From contig NC_007802.1 of NCBI RefSeq assembly GCF_000013565.1, positions 1,302,001 to 1,366,000 of the forward strand: a DNA stretch of 64,000 bases, given 5' to 3'. The position numbers and the translations under genes are program-made. Position 1 is the stretch's first letter, and every line of letters begins with the position of its first letter. Origin of the DNA: Jannaschia sp. CCS1. GTDB taxonomy: Bacteria > Pseudomonadota > Alphaproteobacteria > Rhodobacterales > Rhodobacteraceae. The notes beneath the pieces were generated by a model that ran no database searches, was not told the origin of the DNA, and worked only from the letters and a program-made list of their open reading frames with translations. Below are positions 52,169 through 60,946 of this stretch, piece after piece.

Positions 52169-52927
52169 ATGGGTATCCTTGAAGTAAGTGGCGTCAACAA
52201 ACGCTTCGGTGGCCTGCAAGCCCTGGGAGACGTGAACCTTGATGTGCAGGAGGGTGTTTGCCACGCCATCATCGGACCGAACGGGGCGGGCAAGTCGACG
52301 CTGCTGAACGTATTGGTGGGCAAGCTGATCCCCGACAGCGGAACGGTGACGTTTGACGGCAAGAATGTGCTGGGGCGCAAGCCGCACCAGATCAATCAGA
52401 TGGGCATCAGCCGCGTATTCCAGACGCCTGAGATTTTTGCTGATCAGACGGTGCTGGAGAACGTGCTGATCCCCTGTTTTGCGGGCCGCGACGGGTCTTT
52501 CCGCATGCATGCCTATGAGAGCGTGGGCGACGAGAAAGACATCGTGTCCCAGGCGATGGAGATGCTGCGCGAAGTTGACATGCATACCAAGACCGAGATG
52601 CTTGCAGGCTCTCTGTCCCGCGGGGACAAGCGGCGGCTGGAAATGGCGATGTCGCTGGTACAAAATCCGCGCCTGCTGCTGCTGGATGAGCCGACGGCGG
52701 GCATGGCGCGGGCCGATACCAACAACACCATTGAACTGCTCAAGGAGATCCGAACCAACCGCAACATCACGATGTGCATCATCGAGCATGACATGCACGT
52801 CGTCTTCTCTCTGGCGGATCGGATCACGGTTCTGGCGCAAGGTACGCCACTGGTCGAAGACATCCCGGAGAACATCAAGGGCCACCCGAAAGTGCGCGAA
52901 GCCTATCTTGGCGATGCGCAGGTCTAA
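52169..52927 (+). CDS. livG: Branched-chain amino acid-type ABC ATPase (LivG) with atypical signature
   Basis: 252 residues. Walker A GPNGAGKST and Walker B LLLLDEPTAGMA are normal, and the H-loop is IEHDM. The signature motif reads LSRGDKRRLE instead of LSGGxxR, replacing the first signature glycine that contacts ATP. This change recurs in some HAAT ATPases and need not abolish activity, because the partner LivF has a normal LSGGEQQ. Confidence 0.92.
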   Translation: MGILEVSGVNKRFGGLQALGDVNLDVQEGVCHAIIGPNGAGKSTLLNVLVGKLIPDSGTVTFDGKNVLGRKPHQINQMGISRVFQTPEIFADQTVLENVLIPCFAGRDGSFRMHAYESVGDEKDIVSQAMEMLREVDMHTKTEMLAGSLSRGDKRRLEMAMSLVQNPRLLLLDEPTAGMARADTNNTIELLKEIRTNRNITMCIIEHDMHVVFSLADRITVLAQGTPLVEDIPENIKGHPKVREAYLGDAQV

Positions 52928-52960
52928 TCCTTTTGCCGACGGCTTGATCGGAGATCAAAC

Positions 52961-53716
52961 ATGAATACGACACCCAAACTTGACCCCAACGCCAACCGCG
53001 CGGCCACGGCACCGGCGTTCCTTTCGGTGTGGGAGTTGGAGGCCTATTACGGCGAAAGCTACATCGTCCAGAAAATCAGCTTCAACGTCCACGAAGGGGA
53101 GATTCTGGCGCTTTTGGGCCGTAACGGTGCGGGCAAGACCTCGACCCTGCGCGCCATCGCCCGCGTGGACGAGCCCGAGATGCGCCACGGTGAGATCTGG
53201 TTGGACCACAAGCCGCTGCATCAAATGAAAAGCCATCAGGCTGCCGGTCTGGGTGTTGCGCTGGTCCCGGAAGATCGCCGGATCATTCCCGGTCTCACGG
53301 TGGAAGAGAACCTGAAACTGGCCCAGATCGCACCGCCCGTGGGGTGGTCCCTGGAGCGGATCTATGAGCTGTTTCCCCGCCTGAAGGAGCGTCGCAAACA
53401 GGAAGGCGTGACGCTGTCAGGGGGCGAACAGCAGATGCTGTCGATTGCCCGTGCCTTGGCGCGCGACATCAAGATCCTGCTGTTGGACGAGCCCTATGAG
53501 GGCCTTGCGCCGGTGATCGTGCAGGAAATCGCCAAGACCCTGAATCTGATCCGTGACCAAGGCATCACGACGATCATCGTGGAGCAAAACGCCGTTGCGG
53601 CGTTGAAACTGGCGGACCGTGCCGTGATCCTCGATACCGGCAGCGTGGTCTTTGACGGCGATGCAAAAGAGGTGCTGGAGAATGAGGCGCTCCGCGAGGA
53701 ATACCTCGCGATCTAG
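52961..53716 (+). CDS. livF: Branched-chain amino acid-type ABC ATPase (LivF)
   Basis: 251 residues. Walker A GRNGAGKTS, signature LSGGEQQMLSIARAL and Walker B ILLLDEPYEGLAP. An N-terminal extension of ~20 residues precedes the first strand. A GGAGATCAAAC site precedes the ATG. It ends the operon, with a strong terminator 40 bases downstream. Confidence 0.93.
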   Translation: MNTTPKLDPNANRAATAPAFLSVWELEAYYGESYIVQKISFNVHEGEILALLGRNGAGKTSTLRAIARVDEPEMRHGEIWLDHKPLHQMKSHQAAGLGVALVPEDRRIIPGLTVEENLKLAQIAPPVGWSLERIYELFPRLKERRKQEGVTLSGGEQQMLSIARALARDIKILLLDEPYEGLAPVIVQEIAKTLNLIRDQGITTIIVEQNAVAALKLADRAVILDTGSVVFDGDAKEVLENEALREEYLAI

Positions 53717-53758
53717 GGGCCGTGAGGTATACGTAACGACCTAACGAAACCTCCATTG

Positions 53759-53791
53759 AAAAAGCCGCGTCCCGATTGGGCGCGGCTTTTT
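53759..53791. terminator. Bidirectional intrinsic terminator
   Basis: A perfect 11-bp inverted repeat AAAAAGCCGCG / CGCGGCTTTTT with an 11-base loop. The A-run and T-run flanks make it work on both strands, between the convergent livF and aldolase genes. Confidence 0.9.
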
Positions 53792-53813
53792 CGATATTTG
53801 GAAGCGCAGTGAT

Positions 53814-54479
53814 TTATCCAGCCGCGCGCGCATCCGCTGCCGTGCCGTATTGTGGCAGGTCCGCCTGGGTCTTGCCATGAGCGGCCATGAGGGTATCGCG
53901 GACATAGGCGATATGGGCTGTTTCCTCGATGATCTCTGCCAGATATTGCGCGGCCATCAGCGTCGGCCCGGCCCCGATCGTGCCGTGATTGGCCAGCACA
54001 GCGGCGCGAATGTTGGGGTCGCGGAACACGGGGCTGATCTCCACCTCCGTCTGGGGGCCGCCGTTCGATGACAGCGGGATCAGCGGCATCCGCCCGATCT
54101 TCTCGATGGTCTGGACCGTGAGGCACGGGATCTCAATCCCCGCGCTGGCATAGCCCGTGGCCCAGGGGCTGTGGCAGTGGACGATGGCGTTGATATCCTC
54201 TCGGATGCGGTAGAGATCCAGGTGGAAATCCAGGTCCTTGGACGGTTTCAGCGCCACCTCCGATGGCAGGATCGTCCCGTCCAGCATCACCACCTGCAGG
54301 TTATCGCGTGTGCATTCGTTGAACCCAACGCCGGACGGTTTGATGACGATGGCATCCCGGCTGGCCAGCCGCGCTGACAGGTTGCCGCCCGCATTGGTCT
54401 GCAAACCGCCCACAAAGCAGCGTTTTGCGGTGGCGATCAGGGCGTCCATGACGTCGTGGAGGTCGGGGTAGTCAGACAT
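53814..54479 (-). CDS. Class II aldolase/adducin family protein (fuculose-phosphate aldolase-like)
   Basis: 221 residues. The zinc histidines lie in HCHSPWATG and ANHGTIGAG, with a further His in DFHLDLY. The position of the catalytic glutamate in FucA (PSSEW...H) reads KPSKDLDFH, an acidic Asp or Lys-Asp variant. The GGNLSARLASRDAIVIKPSG phosphate-binding block is intact. It probably cleaves or decarboxylates a sugar (acid) phosphate. It overlaps the Tm-1-like gene by 8 bases and is last in the minus-strand operon. Confidence 0.88.
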   Translation of the reverse strand: MSDYPDLHDVMDALIATAKRCFVGGLQTNAGGNLSARLASRDAIVIKPSGVGFNECTRDNLQVVMLDGTILPSEVALKPSKDLDFHLDLYRIREDINAIVHCHSPWATGYASAGIEIPCLTVQTIEKIGRMPLIPLSSNGGPQTEVEISPVFRDPNIRAAVLANHGTIGAGPTLMAAQYLAEIIEETAHIAYVRDTLMAAHGKTQADLPQYGTAADARAAG

Positions 54480-55626
54480 GCTCGGTCCTTTGGGTTGTGC
54501 TGGCGTCCAGCGCGATGTTCAGCGCCTCGACAACCGCCTTGGCGGTTTCGGGCGTGTTGATGTGGTGGGGGATGCGGGTGACGCTATAGGCCTGAGCCTT
54601 CACCTCAAGCAGGTCTGCCGCGATGTCGCGCAGACCCGCATCTTCAATCGCGCCGCCGGGACGGTCTTCATGGCTGAACCCGCCCATGGGGATCAATACC
54701 TGGCAAGGCGCCATGGAACGGTTGAGAAGTCCGGCCAGGGCAGTCGCCTGATCCGCCATCTCGTCATGGGTGAGCTTCACATGGGTGAACTGGCTGGAAT
54801 GGCGATAATGGGGCCGTGCCAGATAGGCCTCGGGCACTGTTTCCACTGCGCCCAGACCAATGAAGTTGAGCGCGCCGGGCAGAACGACACGGGGCAGGCC
54901 GTCGGCGCTGGAAAACCGTGTGGGCATCGGCACATGGGCCCCGGCCAGCCGGATGCGCCCCAACTCATGAACATTCATGTCGATAACGCCCTGGACGTGG
55001 CCTTCCTCTATGAAACGGGCGAAGGCCGCGCCGCCGTAGCCATTGGCGTGAAACACCGTCGGCTCGAACCCCAACTCGGTCAACTCGGCCGAGATCGCGG
55101 CCCCCGCCTGTGCCGTGGCCCCCAGGGTCGTGACGGCAATGGTGCGGCGACCGTTGGGCGCGACCTGCTCGGACCGGGTCAGGCCGGACGCCATGGCGGC
55201 TGCGTTCTCGAACACCTGCCGCAATTGGGTGTTCAGCCCCTCGATATCGCACAGGGTGGGGATGATGGTTATGGAGCTGTCGGACAGCGCGGGACGCGGA
55301 TCGAATGCAAGGGTGGTGACAAGGATCTTGGGGTAGGTCGCGGCAAGCCCCTTCATGGCCGCCAGGACGATCTCTCCGCCGGTGCCACCACCGACACCGA
55401 TGGCCACTTTGCACTCCAGGCAGTGGCGCGAGATTTCGGCGGCAGCGGCTTCCGCGCGCGCGGCCATGCGGGCCAGTTTCTCTGCCCCGGACCACACCGC
55501 GCCGTTGGAGCCGAGGGAGACATCCATCAGCTCCACCTCCAATCCGTGGCGGCGCAGGCATGCCGCCATATAGGTCAGCTCCTGCCGCTTCGTTTCCAGC
55601 GTGCCCATCAACAGAACGCGCGCCAT
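54472..55626 (-). CDS. Tm-1-like ATP-binding domain protein (UPF0261)
   Basis: 384 residues, the full length of the bacterial Tm-1-like/UPF0261 family. Visible blocks are VLLMGTLETKRQELTYMAACLRRHGLEVELMDVSL at the start, GVGGGTGGEIVLAAMKGL (~78-95), and VLIPMGGFSHEDRPGG near residue 315. The plant relative Tm-1 binds ATP; the bacterial enzyme activity is not established. Its place between an ABC importer and an aldolase suggests a catabolic step. Confidence 0.88.
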   Translation of the reverse strand: MARVLLMGTLETKRQELTYMAACLRRHGLEVELMDVSLGSNGAVWSGAEKLARMAARAEAAAAEISRHCLECKVAIGVGGGTGGEIVLAAMKGLAATYPKILVTTLAFDPRPALSDSSITIIPTLCDIEGLNTQLRQVFENAAAMASGLTRSEQVAPNGRRTIAVTTLGATAQAGAAISAELTELGFEPTVFHANGYGGAAFARFIEEGHVQGVIDMNVHELGRIRLAGAHVPMPTRFSSADGLPRVVLPGALNFIGLGAVETVPEAYLARPHYRHSSQFTHVKLTHDEMADQATALAGLLNRSMAPCQVLIPMGGFSHEDRPGGAIEDAGLRDIAADLLEVKAQAYSVTRIPHHINTPETAKAVVEALNIALDASTTQRTEHV

Positions 55627-55629
55627 GGG

Positions 55630-56565
55630 CTACCCTTTCACGGCCCCTGCCGTCATTCCGGTGATGATCTGGCGCGAAGCGAACAACGTGAACAGGATCG
55701 GTGGGATCGCCAACAACATCCCCGTGGCCATGATCGTGCCCAATCCATCAAATTCAGAGGCATTGTTCACGATCAGGATCGGCACAGTCATGGTATCGCG
55801 ATCTGCGAGGGCTGAGGCCAGAAGGTATTCATTCCAGGCAATACGGAAGGTGAAGATCGATGCCGCGGCAAGGCCGGGTTTGATCAGCGGCAGCACGACT
55901 AGGAAGAACACCTGGAACGGTCCCGCGCCATCGACGCGGGCCGCCTCTTCCAAGCTGCGGGGGACTTGGACGATGAAGCTTTGCAGAATCCAGATCACAA
56001 ATGGCAGGTTCATCGCGACGTAGACAATAATGATGCCCGAATGCGTGCCCGCAAGGCAAACGTCCCCGCGCCCCCCGAAGGTGTCGCGGATCCACATGCC
56101 AAGGCCATAATCGTTGTCGAGGCAGAAGGCGTTATTCCACAGCGCAAAGACCGGGACCAGCAAGACGGCGGGGGGGATCATGCGAACAGCGAGGGTCGAC
56201 AAAGACGCCGTATCGCGGCCCATGAATTTGAAGCGGACCAGCGCATAGGCGGCCATGCAGCCAAATACCAGCGTCAATGCTGTGGAGATCAGGGCAATAA
56301 TCAGCGAGTTGATGAAGGCCCCGCCGAAGCGGATTGTGCAGAAGCGCAGGTGGTCGGGCTCGTACCACAGGATATCGCACAGCGCCGTCTCATAGTTGCG
56401 GATCGTCGGCATGAACAGCAGCCCGCCCGCGCCGCTGGTGATATCCACATCCAGCTTCAGCGAGTTGGTCAGCAGCAGGATGACCGGGCCGATGGACATA
56501 AAGATCAGAATCGCGATCAGCACGTAATAGGCGGGGTTCTGACGCTCGTAATTCGTGTCGGCCAT
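55630..56565 (-). CDS. ABC transporter permease, CUT1 family (MalG type)
   Basis: 311 residues with six membrane segments and an EAA loop (RSLEEAARVDGAGPFQVFFLVVLPLIKPG). An extra periplasmic insertion after helix two (~60-80) contains two cysteines (CDILWYEPDHLRFC), with two more later (FCLDNDYG...DVCLAG), suggesting disulfides. It starts three bases before the MalF-type stop. It is part of the second CUT1 importer. Confidence 0.92.
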   Translation of the reverse strand: MADTNYERQNPAYYVLIAILIFMSIGPVILLLTNSLKLDVDITSGAGGLLFMPTIRNYETALCDILWYEPDHLRFCTIRFGGAFINSLIIALISTALTLVFGCMAAYALVRFKFMGRDTASLSTLAVRMIPPAVLLVPVFALWNNAFCLDNDYGLGMWIRDTFGGRGDVCLAGTHSGIIIVYVAMNLPFVIWILQSFIVQVPRSLEEAARVDGAGPFQVFFLVVLPLIKPGLAAASIFTFRIAWNEYLLASALADRDTMTVPILIVNNASEFDGLGTIMATGMLLAIPPILFTLFASRQIITGMTAGAVKG

Positions 56566-56568
56566 CGC

Positions 56569-57492
56569 TTAACCCTCCTGCTCGGCGGCATATTTGATCT
56601 TGCGCGCGCGGGCCTCCTGCCAGCGGGTGAAGCCAAACATGAAAAACGTAAGGATCATCAGCATCATCAGAAGATAGATCGACATGGCCGAGGCCTCCCC
56701 CAACTCCCGGAACTCCCGGGCTGTGCGGGCAATGCGCAGGGCAAGGATTTCGGTGCTTAGGCCGGGTCCACCGCCGGTGAGGACAAGGATCACCTCAAGG
56801 ACCTTGAAGGCGTCGATCAGGCGCAACAGCATGGTGACGATCAGGACCGGCGCCATCAGGGGCAGCTTGATGTAGATGACTTGCTGCCAGCCCGTCGCGC
56901 CGTCAATGCGCGCGGCCTCCAGCGCGGAGCGGGGCAGCGATTGCAGGGCCGCCAGTGACAGGATGAAGATGAACGGGGTCCATTGCCAGATGTCGGCGAT
57001 TATGACCGAAAGAAGCGGATTCTGGCCCAACCAGTCGACCGTGCCGAGGCCCAACAGGCCGCCCAACCAGGTCTCTCCCGCCCATTCGAGGAAGCGGTTA
57101 AAGGTGCCGTAGGTCTGGTGATACATGAAGCGCCACACGAGGCCCACGACGACGGGGGCGATCATCATCGGCAGGATGAACAGCGTGCGCAGGACGGACA
57201 TGCCGCGAATGTTGCGGTCTAGCAAAAGCGCGAGGCCCACGCCGATCACCATCTCGGCAGTGACAACGACAAAGGCAAAAATCAGGGTGACGGAGAAGCT
57301 TTCCCAGAAGCTGGGGTCCATCCACAACCTGACATAGTTCTGGAGGCCGACAAATTCCGTCTCCGAGATGTTCTGGCTTGGATCCCAGTCGCGGAAGCTG
57401 CCCCAGATCATGTAGCCAATGGGGTAGAACAGCGCGAGGATCATGATCAGCGCGGCTGGAGCTATGAACATATATGGGGTTGCGCGGTTCAC
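56569..57492 (-). CDS. ABC transporter permease, CUT1 family (MalF type)
   Basis: 307 residues, GTG start at 57492. Six membrane segments and the EAA loop (RSALEAARIDGATGWQQVIYIKLPLMAPV). The N-terminus (MFIAPAALIMILALFYPIGYMI) is typical. It is separated from the binding-protein gene by 118 bases that contain stem-loops. Confidence 0.92.
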   Translation of the reverse strand: MNRATPYMFIAPAALIMILALFYPIGYMIWGSFRDWDPSQNISETEFVGLQNYVRLWMDPSFWESFSVTLIFAFVVVTAEMVIGVGLALLLDRNIRGMSVLRTLFILPMMIAPVVVGLVWRFMYHQTYGTFNRFLEWAGETWLGGLLGLGTVDWLGQNPLLSVIIADIWQWTPFIFILSLAALQSLPRSALEAARIDGATGWQQVIYIKLPLMAPVLIVTMLLRLIDAFKVLEVILVLTGGGPGLSTEILALRIARTAREFRELGEASAMSIYLLMMLMILTFFMFGFTRWQEARARKIKYAAEQEG

Positions 57493-57558
57493 GGGTCAGA
57501 CAGCCTTGTGCGTGCAGAGATGGGGGCCTCTGGCCCCCGGACGGTCAGGCCGCCCGGG

Positions 57559-57603
57559 GATCAGGGAGTGGTTTGCCCGGCAATTTACCAGGCAAACCTG
57601 ATC
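57559..57603 (-). other. Stem-loop between CUT1 binding-protein and permease genes
   Basis: An inner perfect 8-bp stem GGTTTGCC (57570-57577) / GGCAAACC (57591-57598) is extended by GATCAGG/CCTGATC arms outside it. A second small hairpin (GGGGGCC/GGCCCCC) lies nearby at about 57522-57538. It sits in the same position as the stem-loops of the other transporters. Confidence 0.6.
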
Positions 57604-57610
57604 ACTGGCG

Positions 57611-58945
57611 TTACTGCCAGGTATAGTAGCCTTCTTCTTCCATCAGCGTGCGTGTACGCTCCGCGATGCCGTCGAGGGCTTCCTGCGGGTCAAGACCCTC
57701 GGTCAGGACCTGAGACATCGTGGTGCCGATATCGGCGTTGATCCGGCCCCATGGCGGGATGATCGGACGCCAGTCGGGATCGGCATCGGCCAAGGCTTCC
57801 CCAAACGTCGCGGACCAGGGGTACTGGGCGTTCAGCTCTTCATTTGCATAGGTGGAGAAGCGCGATGGGTTACCACCGGCCATGGCCACGGCCAGATCGC
57901 CCTCACGGGAGGTCAGCCATTGCATCAGCAGGAATGCCGCTTCGGGGTTGGCGCCATTGCGGGGGATCGCAAGACCGAACCCGCCCGTCTGGGAGGCGCA
58001 TTGCTCCGCACAGGGATGCGGGGCCCACCCGACATTGCCTGCCACCTGGCTGCGGCTTTCGTCCTCAAACGTGCCCGCAAAAGCGATGCTGTCGATGAAC
58101 ATCGCGGCTTGCCCTTGGGCGAAGGCATTGGCCGCCTCGCTTGGACCGAACGCGGACGATCCTTCAGGACCGCACTCAACGATGGTGCGCAGGGCTTCTG
58201 CAGCCGCAACACCTTCGGGGGAGTTGATGGTCGGCTCCCATCCGTCACCGAACACGCGGCCGCCCAAGGGCGCCAGGTGCAGCAGGAACGCGTGGGAGGC
58301 CTGGTGGCCAGAGGCCGCGCGGGACGCAACACCGCCCATGCCGTCCACCTGCTCAGGGATCATGCAGGCCTGCTCCAGCAGCGTGTCATAGTCCGTGGCA
58401 GGTTCAAGACCCAGCTCTTCAAACACGTCCGTGCGATAATACATCACCGATGTCTCGGACCCGAACGGCAGACCGTAGAGCGACCCCGTGGGACCCGGCA
58501 GATAGCCACGCTCGCCACCGGCCACGCCGATGTTCTGGACGTAGCCGTCGATCAGGTCTTCGGCATCGTAGTCCGGATTGGCCAGACGCGGGTTCATGAA
58601 GAATGGCGCAAGGTTGTAAACCTGGTCCGCGTAGACGTAGTCGGCCTTGGAGAACACCACATAGGCGATCAGGTCATAGGCGCCTTCGTCGAGGCTCAGC
58701 TCGAGCGTCTGACGCTCGCGCATGTCAAGGTAGGGCAGCATGTCCACCTCAACCTCGATCCCGGTTTCCTCGGTGAACTGGGGCAGAACCTCCAGCACGG
58801 CGTTGTAATGGGGGTGCGCCGGGAAGTTCACGATCAGTGTCTCCCCCGCATAGGGGGCGTAGGGGCCCCCATGCCCGTCCGCGAGGGCAGCACCTGTGAA
58901 GGCAACCCCCGCGATCATTGTGGATGTCATTAAGGTCTTCAGCAT
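57611..58945 (-). CDS. ABC transporter substrate-binding protein, CUT1-like
   Basis: 444 residues from the ATG at 58945 (GGGAGG upstream), with a signal peptide ending GAALADG. A two-lobe MalE-type fold (YNAVLEVLPQFTEETGIEVEVDMLPY; LPGPTGSLYGLPFGSETSVMYYRTDVFEELG; later NGANPEAAFLLMQWLTS). The ligand is unknown; the nearby aldolases and FGGY kinase suggest a sugar, polyol or sugar acid. Confidence 0.9.
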   Translation of the reverse strand: MLKTLMTSTMIAGVAFTGAALADGHGGPYAPYAGETLIVNFPAHPHYNAVLEVLPQFTEETGIEVEVDMLPYLDMRERQTLELSLDEGAYDLIAYVVFSKADYVYADQVYNLAPFFMNPRLANPDYDAEDLIDGYVQNIGVAGGERGYLPGPTGSLYGLPFGSETSVMYYRTDVFEELGLEPATDYDTLLEQACMIPEQVDGMGGVASRAASGHQASHAFLLHLAPLGGRVFGDGWEPTINSPEGVAAAEALRTIVECGPEGSSAFGPSEAANAFAQGQAAMFIDSIAFAGTFEDESRSQVAGNVGWAPHPCAEQCASQTGGFGLAIPRNGANPEAAFLLMQWLTSREGDLAVAMAGGNPSRFSTYANEELNAQYPWSATFGEALADADPDWRPIIPPWGRINADIGTTMSQVLTEGLDPQEALDGIAERTRTLMEEEGYYTWQ

Positions 58946-58981
58946 ACCTATTCCTCCCAATTGCTGATTATCTGCTGCGCT

Positions 58982-60070
58982 TTACAGCGCCGCTTCCGTC
59001 TTCGGATCAAAAAAATGCAGCCCTTCCGGTCGCACCTTGAAACGTAGCGTCTCCCCGAGCGCGATGGGCGTCTCGGATTTCAGTTCCACCGTCATCTTGG
59101 CGTCTCCGCAGGCACAAATCAGCACCGATTGTGCGCCGATATATTCCGAGATGACGACATTGAGGTCGATGGATTGATCAGGGGCCGCGTCGGCCTGAAA
59201 CTCCAGATCTGACGGGCGCACGCCAAGTGTGGCCTTGGACATGGCCTTTTGTTTCGCGCGGTGGGCCAGATCGTCGGGCAGGCGGATGTCGAAGCCATCG
59301 CCCTTTGCATGCAGCTGACCACTTTCCTCGGTCAGCTGTGTATCCAGAAAATTCATCGGGGGAGAGCCCAGAAACCCCGCCACGAACTTGTTGGCCGGAT
59401 TCTTGAACAGCTCTGACGGGGTGCCCTGTTGTTGGATGTAGCCGCCGTTCATCACCACGATCCTGTCGGCCAGTGTCATGGCTTCGATCTGATCGTGGGT
59501 GACGTAGACCATGTTCTTTTTCACGTTCTGGCGCATCATCGCCAGCTCTGCGCGCATCTGGCCGCGCAACTTGGCGTCGAGGTTGGAAAGGGGCTCGTCA
59601 AACAGGAACGTGCTCGCGTCCCGGCACAGCGCCCGCCCCATGGCCACGCGCTGGCGTTGGCCACCGGACAGCTCGCCCGGTTTGCGGCCCAGAAACGGCG
59701 AAAGCCCCAACATTTCTGCAACCTCGCCGACCTTCTTGTCGATTGTGGCCTGCGGAGTTTTCTGTAGCCGCAGAGAGAATGACATGTTCTTCGCGACGTT
59801 CATGTGGGGGTAGAGGGCGTAGTCTTGGAACACCATCGCGATGTCGCGGTCCTTGGGATCAAGGCCGCTGATCGGGGTGTCGTCCATGTAGATCTCACCG
59901 CTGGAGACCGTCTCCAGTCCCGCAAGCATCCGCAGGGTGGTTGACTTACCACAGCCGGAGGGACCGACAAGGACCGTGAATTCATGCTCGGCCATATCCA
60001 GATCGATGCCGTGAAGAACCTCCACGGCGCCATAGCGCTTCACCAGCTTTTCGAGATGAATGTTCGGCAT
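58982..60070 (-). CDS. ABC transporter ATP-binding protein (MalK/UgpC type)
   Basis: 362 residues from the ATG at 60070 (GAGGGAAT upstream). Walker [10 protein letters not shown], signature [14 protein letters not shown], Walker [13 protein letters not shown]-loop VTHDQIEAM, and a C-terminal TOBE domain (LGVRPSDLEF). Unusually for CUT1 loci the ATPase is the first gene of the operon, ahead of the binding protein, next to the divergent GntR-type gene. Confidence 0.92.
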   Translation of the reverse strand: MPNIHLEKLVKRYGAVEVLHGIDLDMAEHEFTVLVGPSGCGKSTTLRMLAGLETVSSGEIYMDDTPISGLDPKDRDIAMVFQDYALYPHMNVAKNMSFSLRLQKTPQATIDKKVGEVAEMLGLSPFLGRKPGELSGGQRQRVAMGRALCRDASTFLFDEPLSNLDAKLRGQMRAELAMMRQNVKKNMVYVTHDQIEAMTLADRIVVMNGGYIQQQGTPSELFKNPANKFVAGFLGSPPMNFLDTQLTEESGQLHAKGDGFDIRLPDDLAHRAKQKAMSKATLGVRPSDLEFQADAAPDQSIDLNVVISEYIGAQSVLICACGDAKMTVELKSETPIALGETLRFKVRPEGLHFFDPKTEAAL

Positions 60071-60108
60071 CGATTCCCTCTTCACGTCCCGTCACAGCAT
60101 TCTGTATG

Positions 60109-60120
60109 CAAACACGTTTG
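60109..60120. promoter_or_regulatory. Candidate GntR operator between divergent genes
   Basis: A palindrome CAAAC-AC-GTTTG with flanking TATG and TAAATA lies 39 bases upstream of the ATPase start and before the GntR/FCD gene. The 10-mer TACAAACGTG from this site (on the reverse strand) recurs at 60912-60921 upstream of the next gene, apart from the flanking context. Confidence 0.55.
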
Positions 60121-60194
60121 TAAATATCCAAAATTGAAGTTTCCCGATGAATGATGTAGGTGAGGAGTCGAACAACAGGGAAGGCATGGGTGCC

Positions 60195-60860
60195 ATGGCG
60201 AAAACTTCCGATCAGGCTTTGGGCATGACGCGCGGGTCGACCGTGGGCCGGATTGAGGCCGCGTTGACGCAAGCGATCTCGGCGGGAGAACTTGCACCCG
60301 GCGAGCGCATTGACGAGGTCAAGCTGACCGAGCGGTTCGGCGTGTCCCGGACCCCGGTGCGCGAGGCGTTGTCGCGTCTGGTGGCGCAGGGGATCCTCAT
60401 TCCCGGAGAGAAGCGCGGCGTTCGCGTTGCAGAGTATACGCGAGAGCAATTGGCCCAGATTTTTGAAGCAATGCACGAGATTGAGGCAGCATGCGCCCGT
60501 GTCGCGGCGCAGCGCCTGACCCTTCTGGCGCGGGTCGAGATCGAGGGGGCGCAGGCCGAGTGTATGGCCGCCGCTGAGTCGGGCGACCGCAGTGCCTACC
60601 TGAAGGCCAATGAGGCGTTTCACCTGACGATCTACCGTGCGACCGGCAACCCCTACATGGCCGAGATCGCGTCTGAATTCCGCAATCGAACGGGCGCTGC
60701 ACGGGCCAAAAAATTTGCCACGCCCGAAGATCTTCTAACTTCCGCCCATAGTCATGCAGACCTGATCTCGCTGATTTTCTCGGAGGATTCGGATGCCGCA
60801 TCGGACGGTATGAGGGCCCATATGGCGCAGAGTTTCCGCGCGACGCTGGCCGCCAACTAG
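60195..60860 (+). CDS. GntR family regulator, FadR/FCD type
   Basis: About 221 residues from the ATG at 60195 (AGGGAAGG ten bases upstream); in-frame ATGs at 60147 and 60186 are possible but less well spaced. The winged helix covers ~10-75 (GELAPGERIDEVKLTERFGVSRTPVREALSRLVAQGIL). An all-helical FCD domain carries the metal/ligand histidines (NEAFHLTIYRATGNP; SAHSHADLISLI). It probably controls both the divergent importer operon and the downstream catabolic genes. Confidence 0.92.
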   Translation: MAKTSDQALGMTRGSTVGRIEAALTQAISAGELAPGERIDEVKLTERFGVSRTPVREALSRLVAQGILIPGEKRGVRVAEYTREQLAQIFEAMHEIEAACARVAAQRLTLLARVEIEGAQAECMAAAESGDRSAYLKANEAFHLTIYRATGNPYMAEIASEFRNRTGAARAKKFATPEDLLTSAHSHADLISLIFSEDSDAASDGMRAHMAQSFRATLAAN

Positions 60861-60906
60861 GGTCGCTGGTATTTTTCGGCTTGCATTCGCACGCAAGGAT
60901 GTCACT

Positions 60907-60921
60907 TTGCATACAAACGTG
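60907..60921. promoter_or_regulatory. Second candidate GntR site
   Basis: TTGCATACAAACGTG contains the 10-mer TACAAACGTG also found, inverted, at the site near 60109-60120, and both places also carry a TTTGCATAC element. It lies about 30 bases before the metallo-hydrolase start, where a repressor could block that operon. Confidence 0.5.
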
Positions 60922-60946
60922 ACTCGACAAGCGAATGGAGGCCCCA

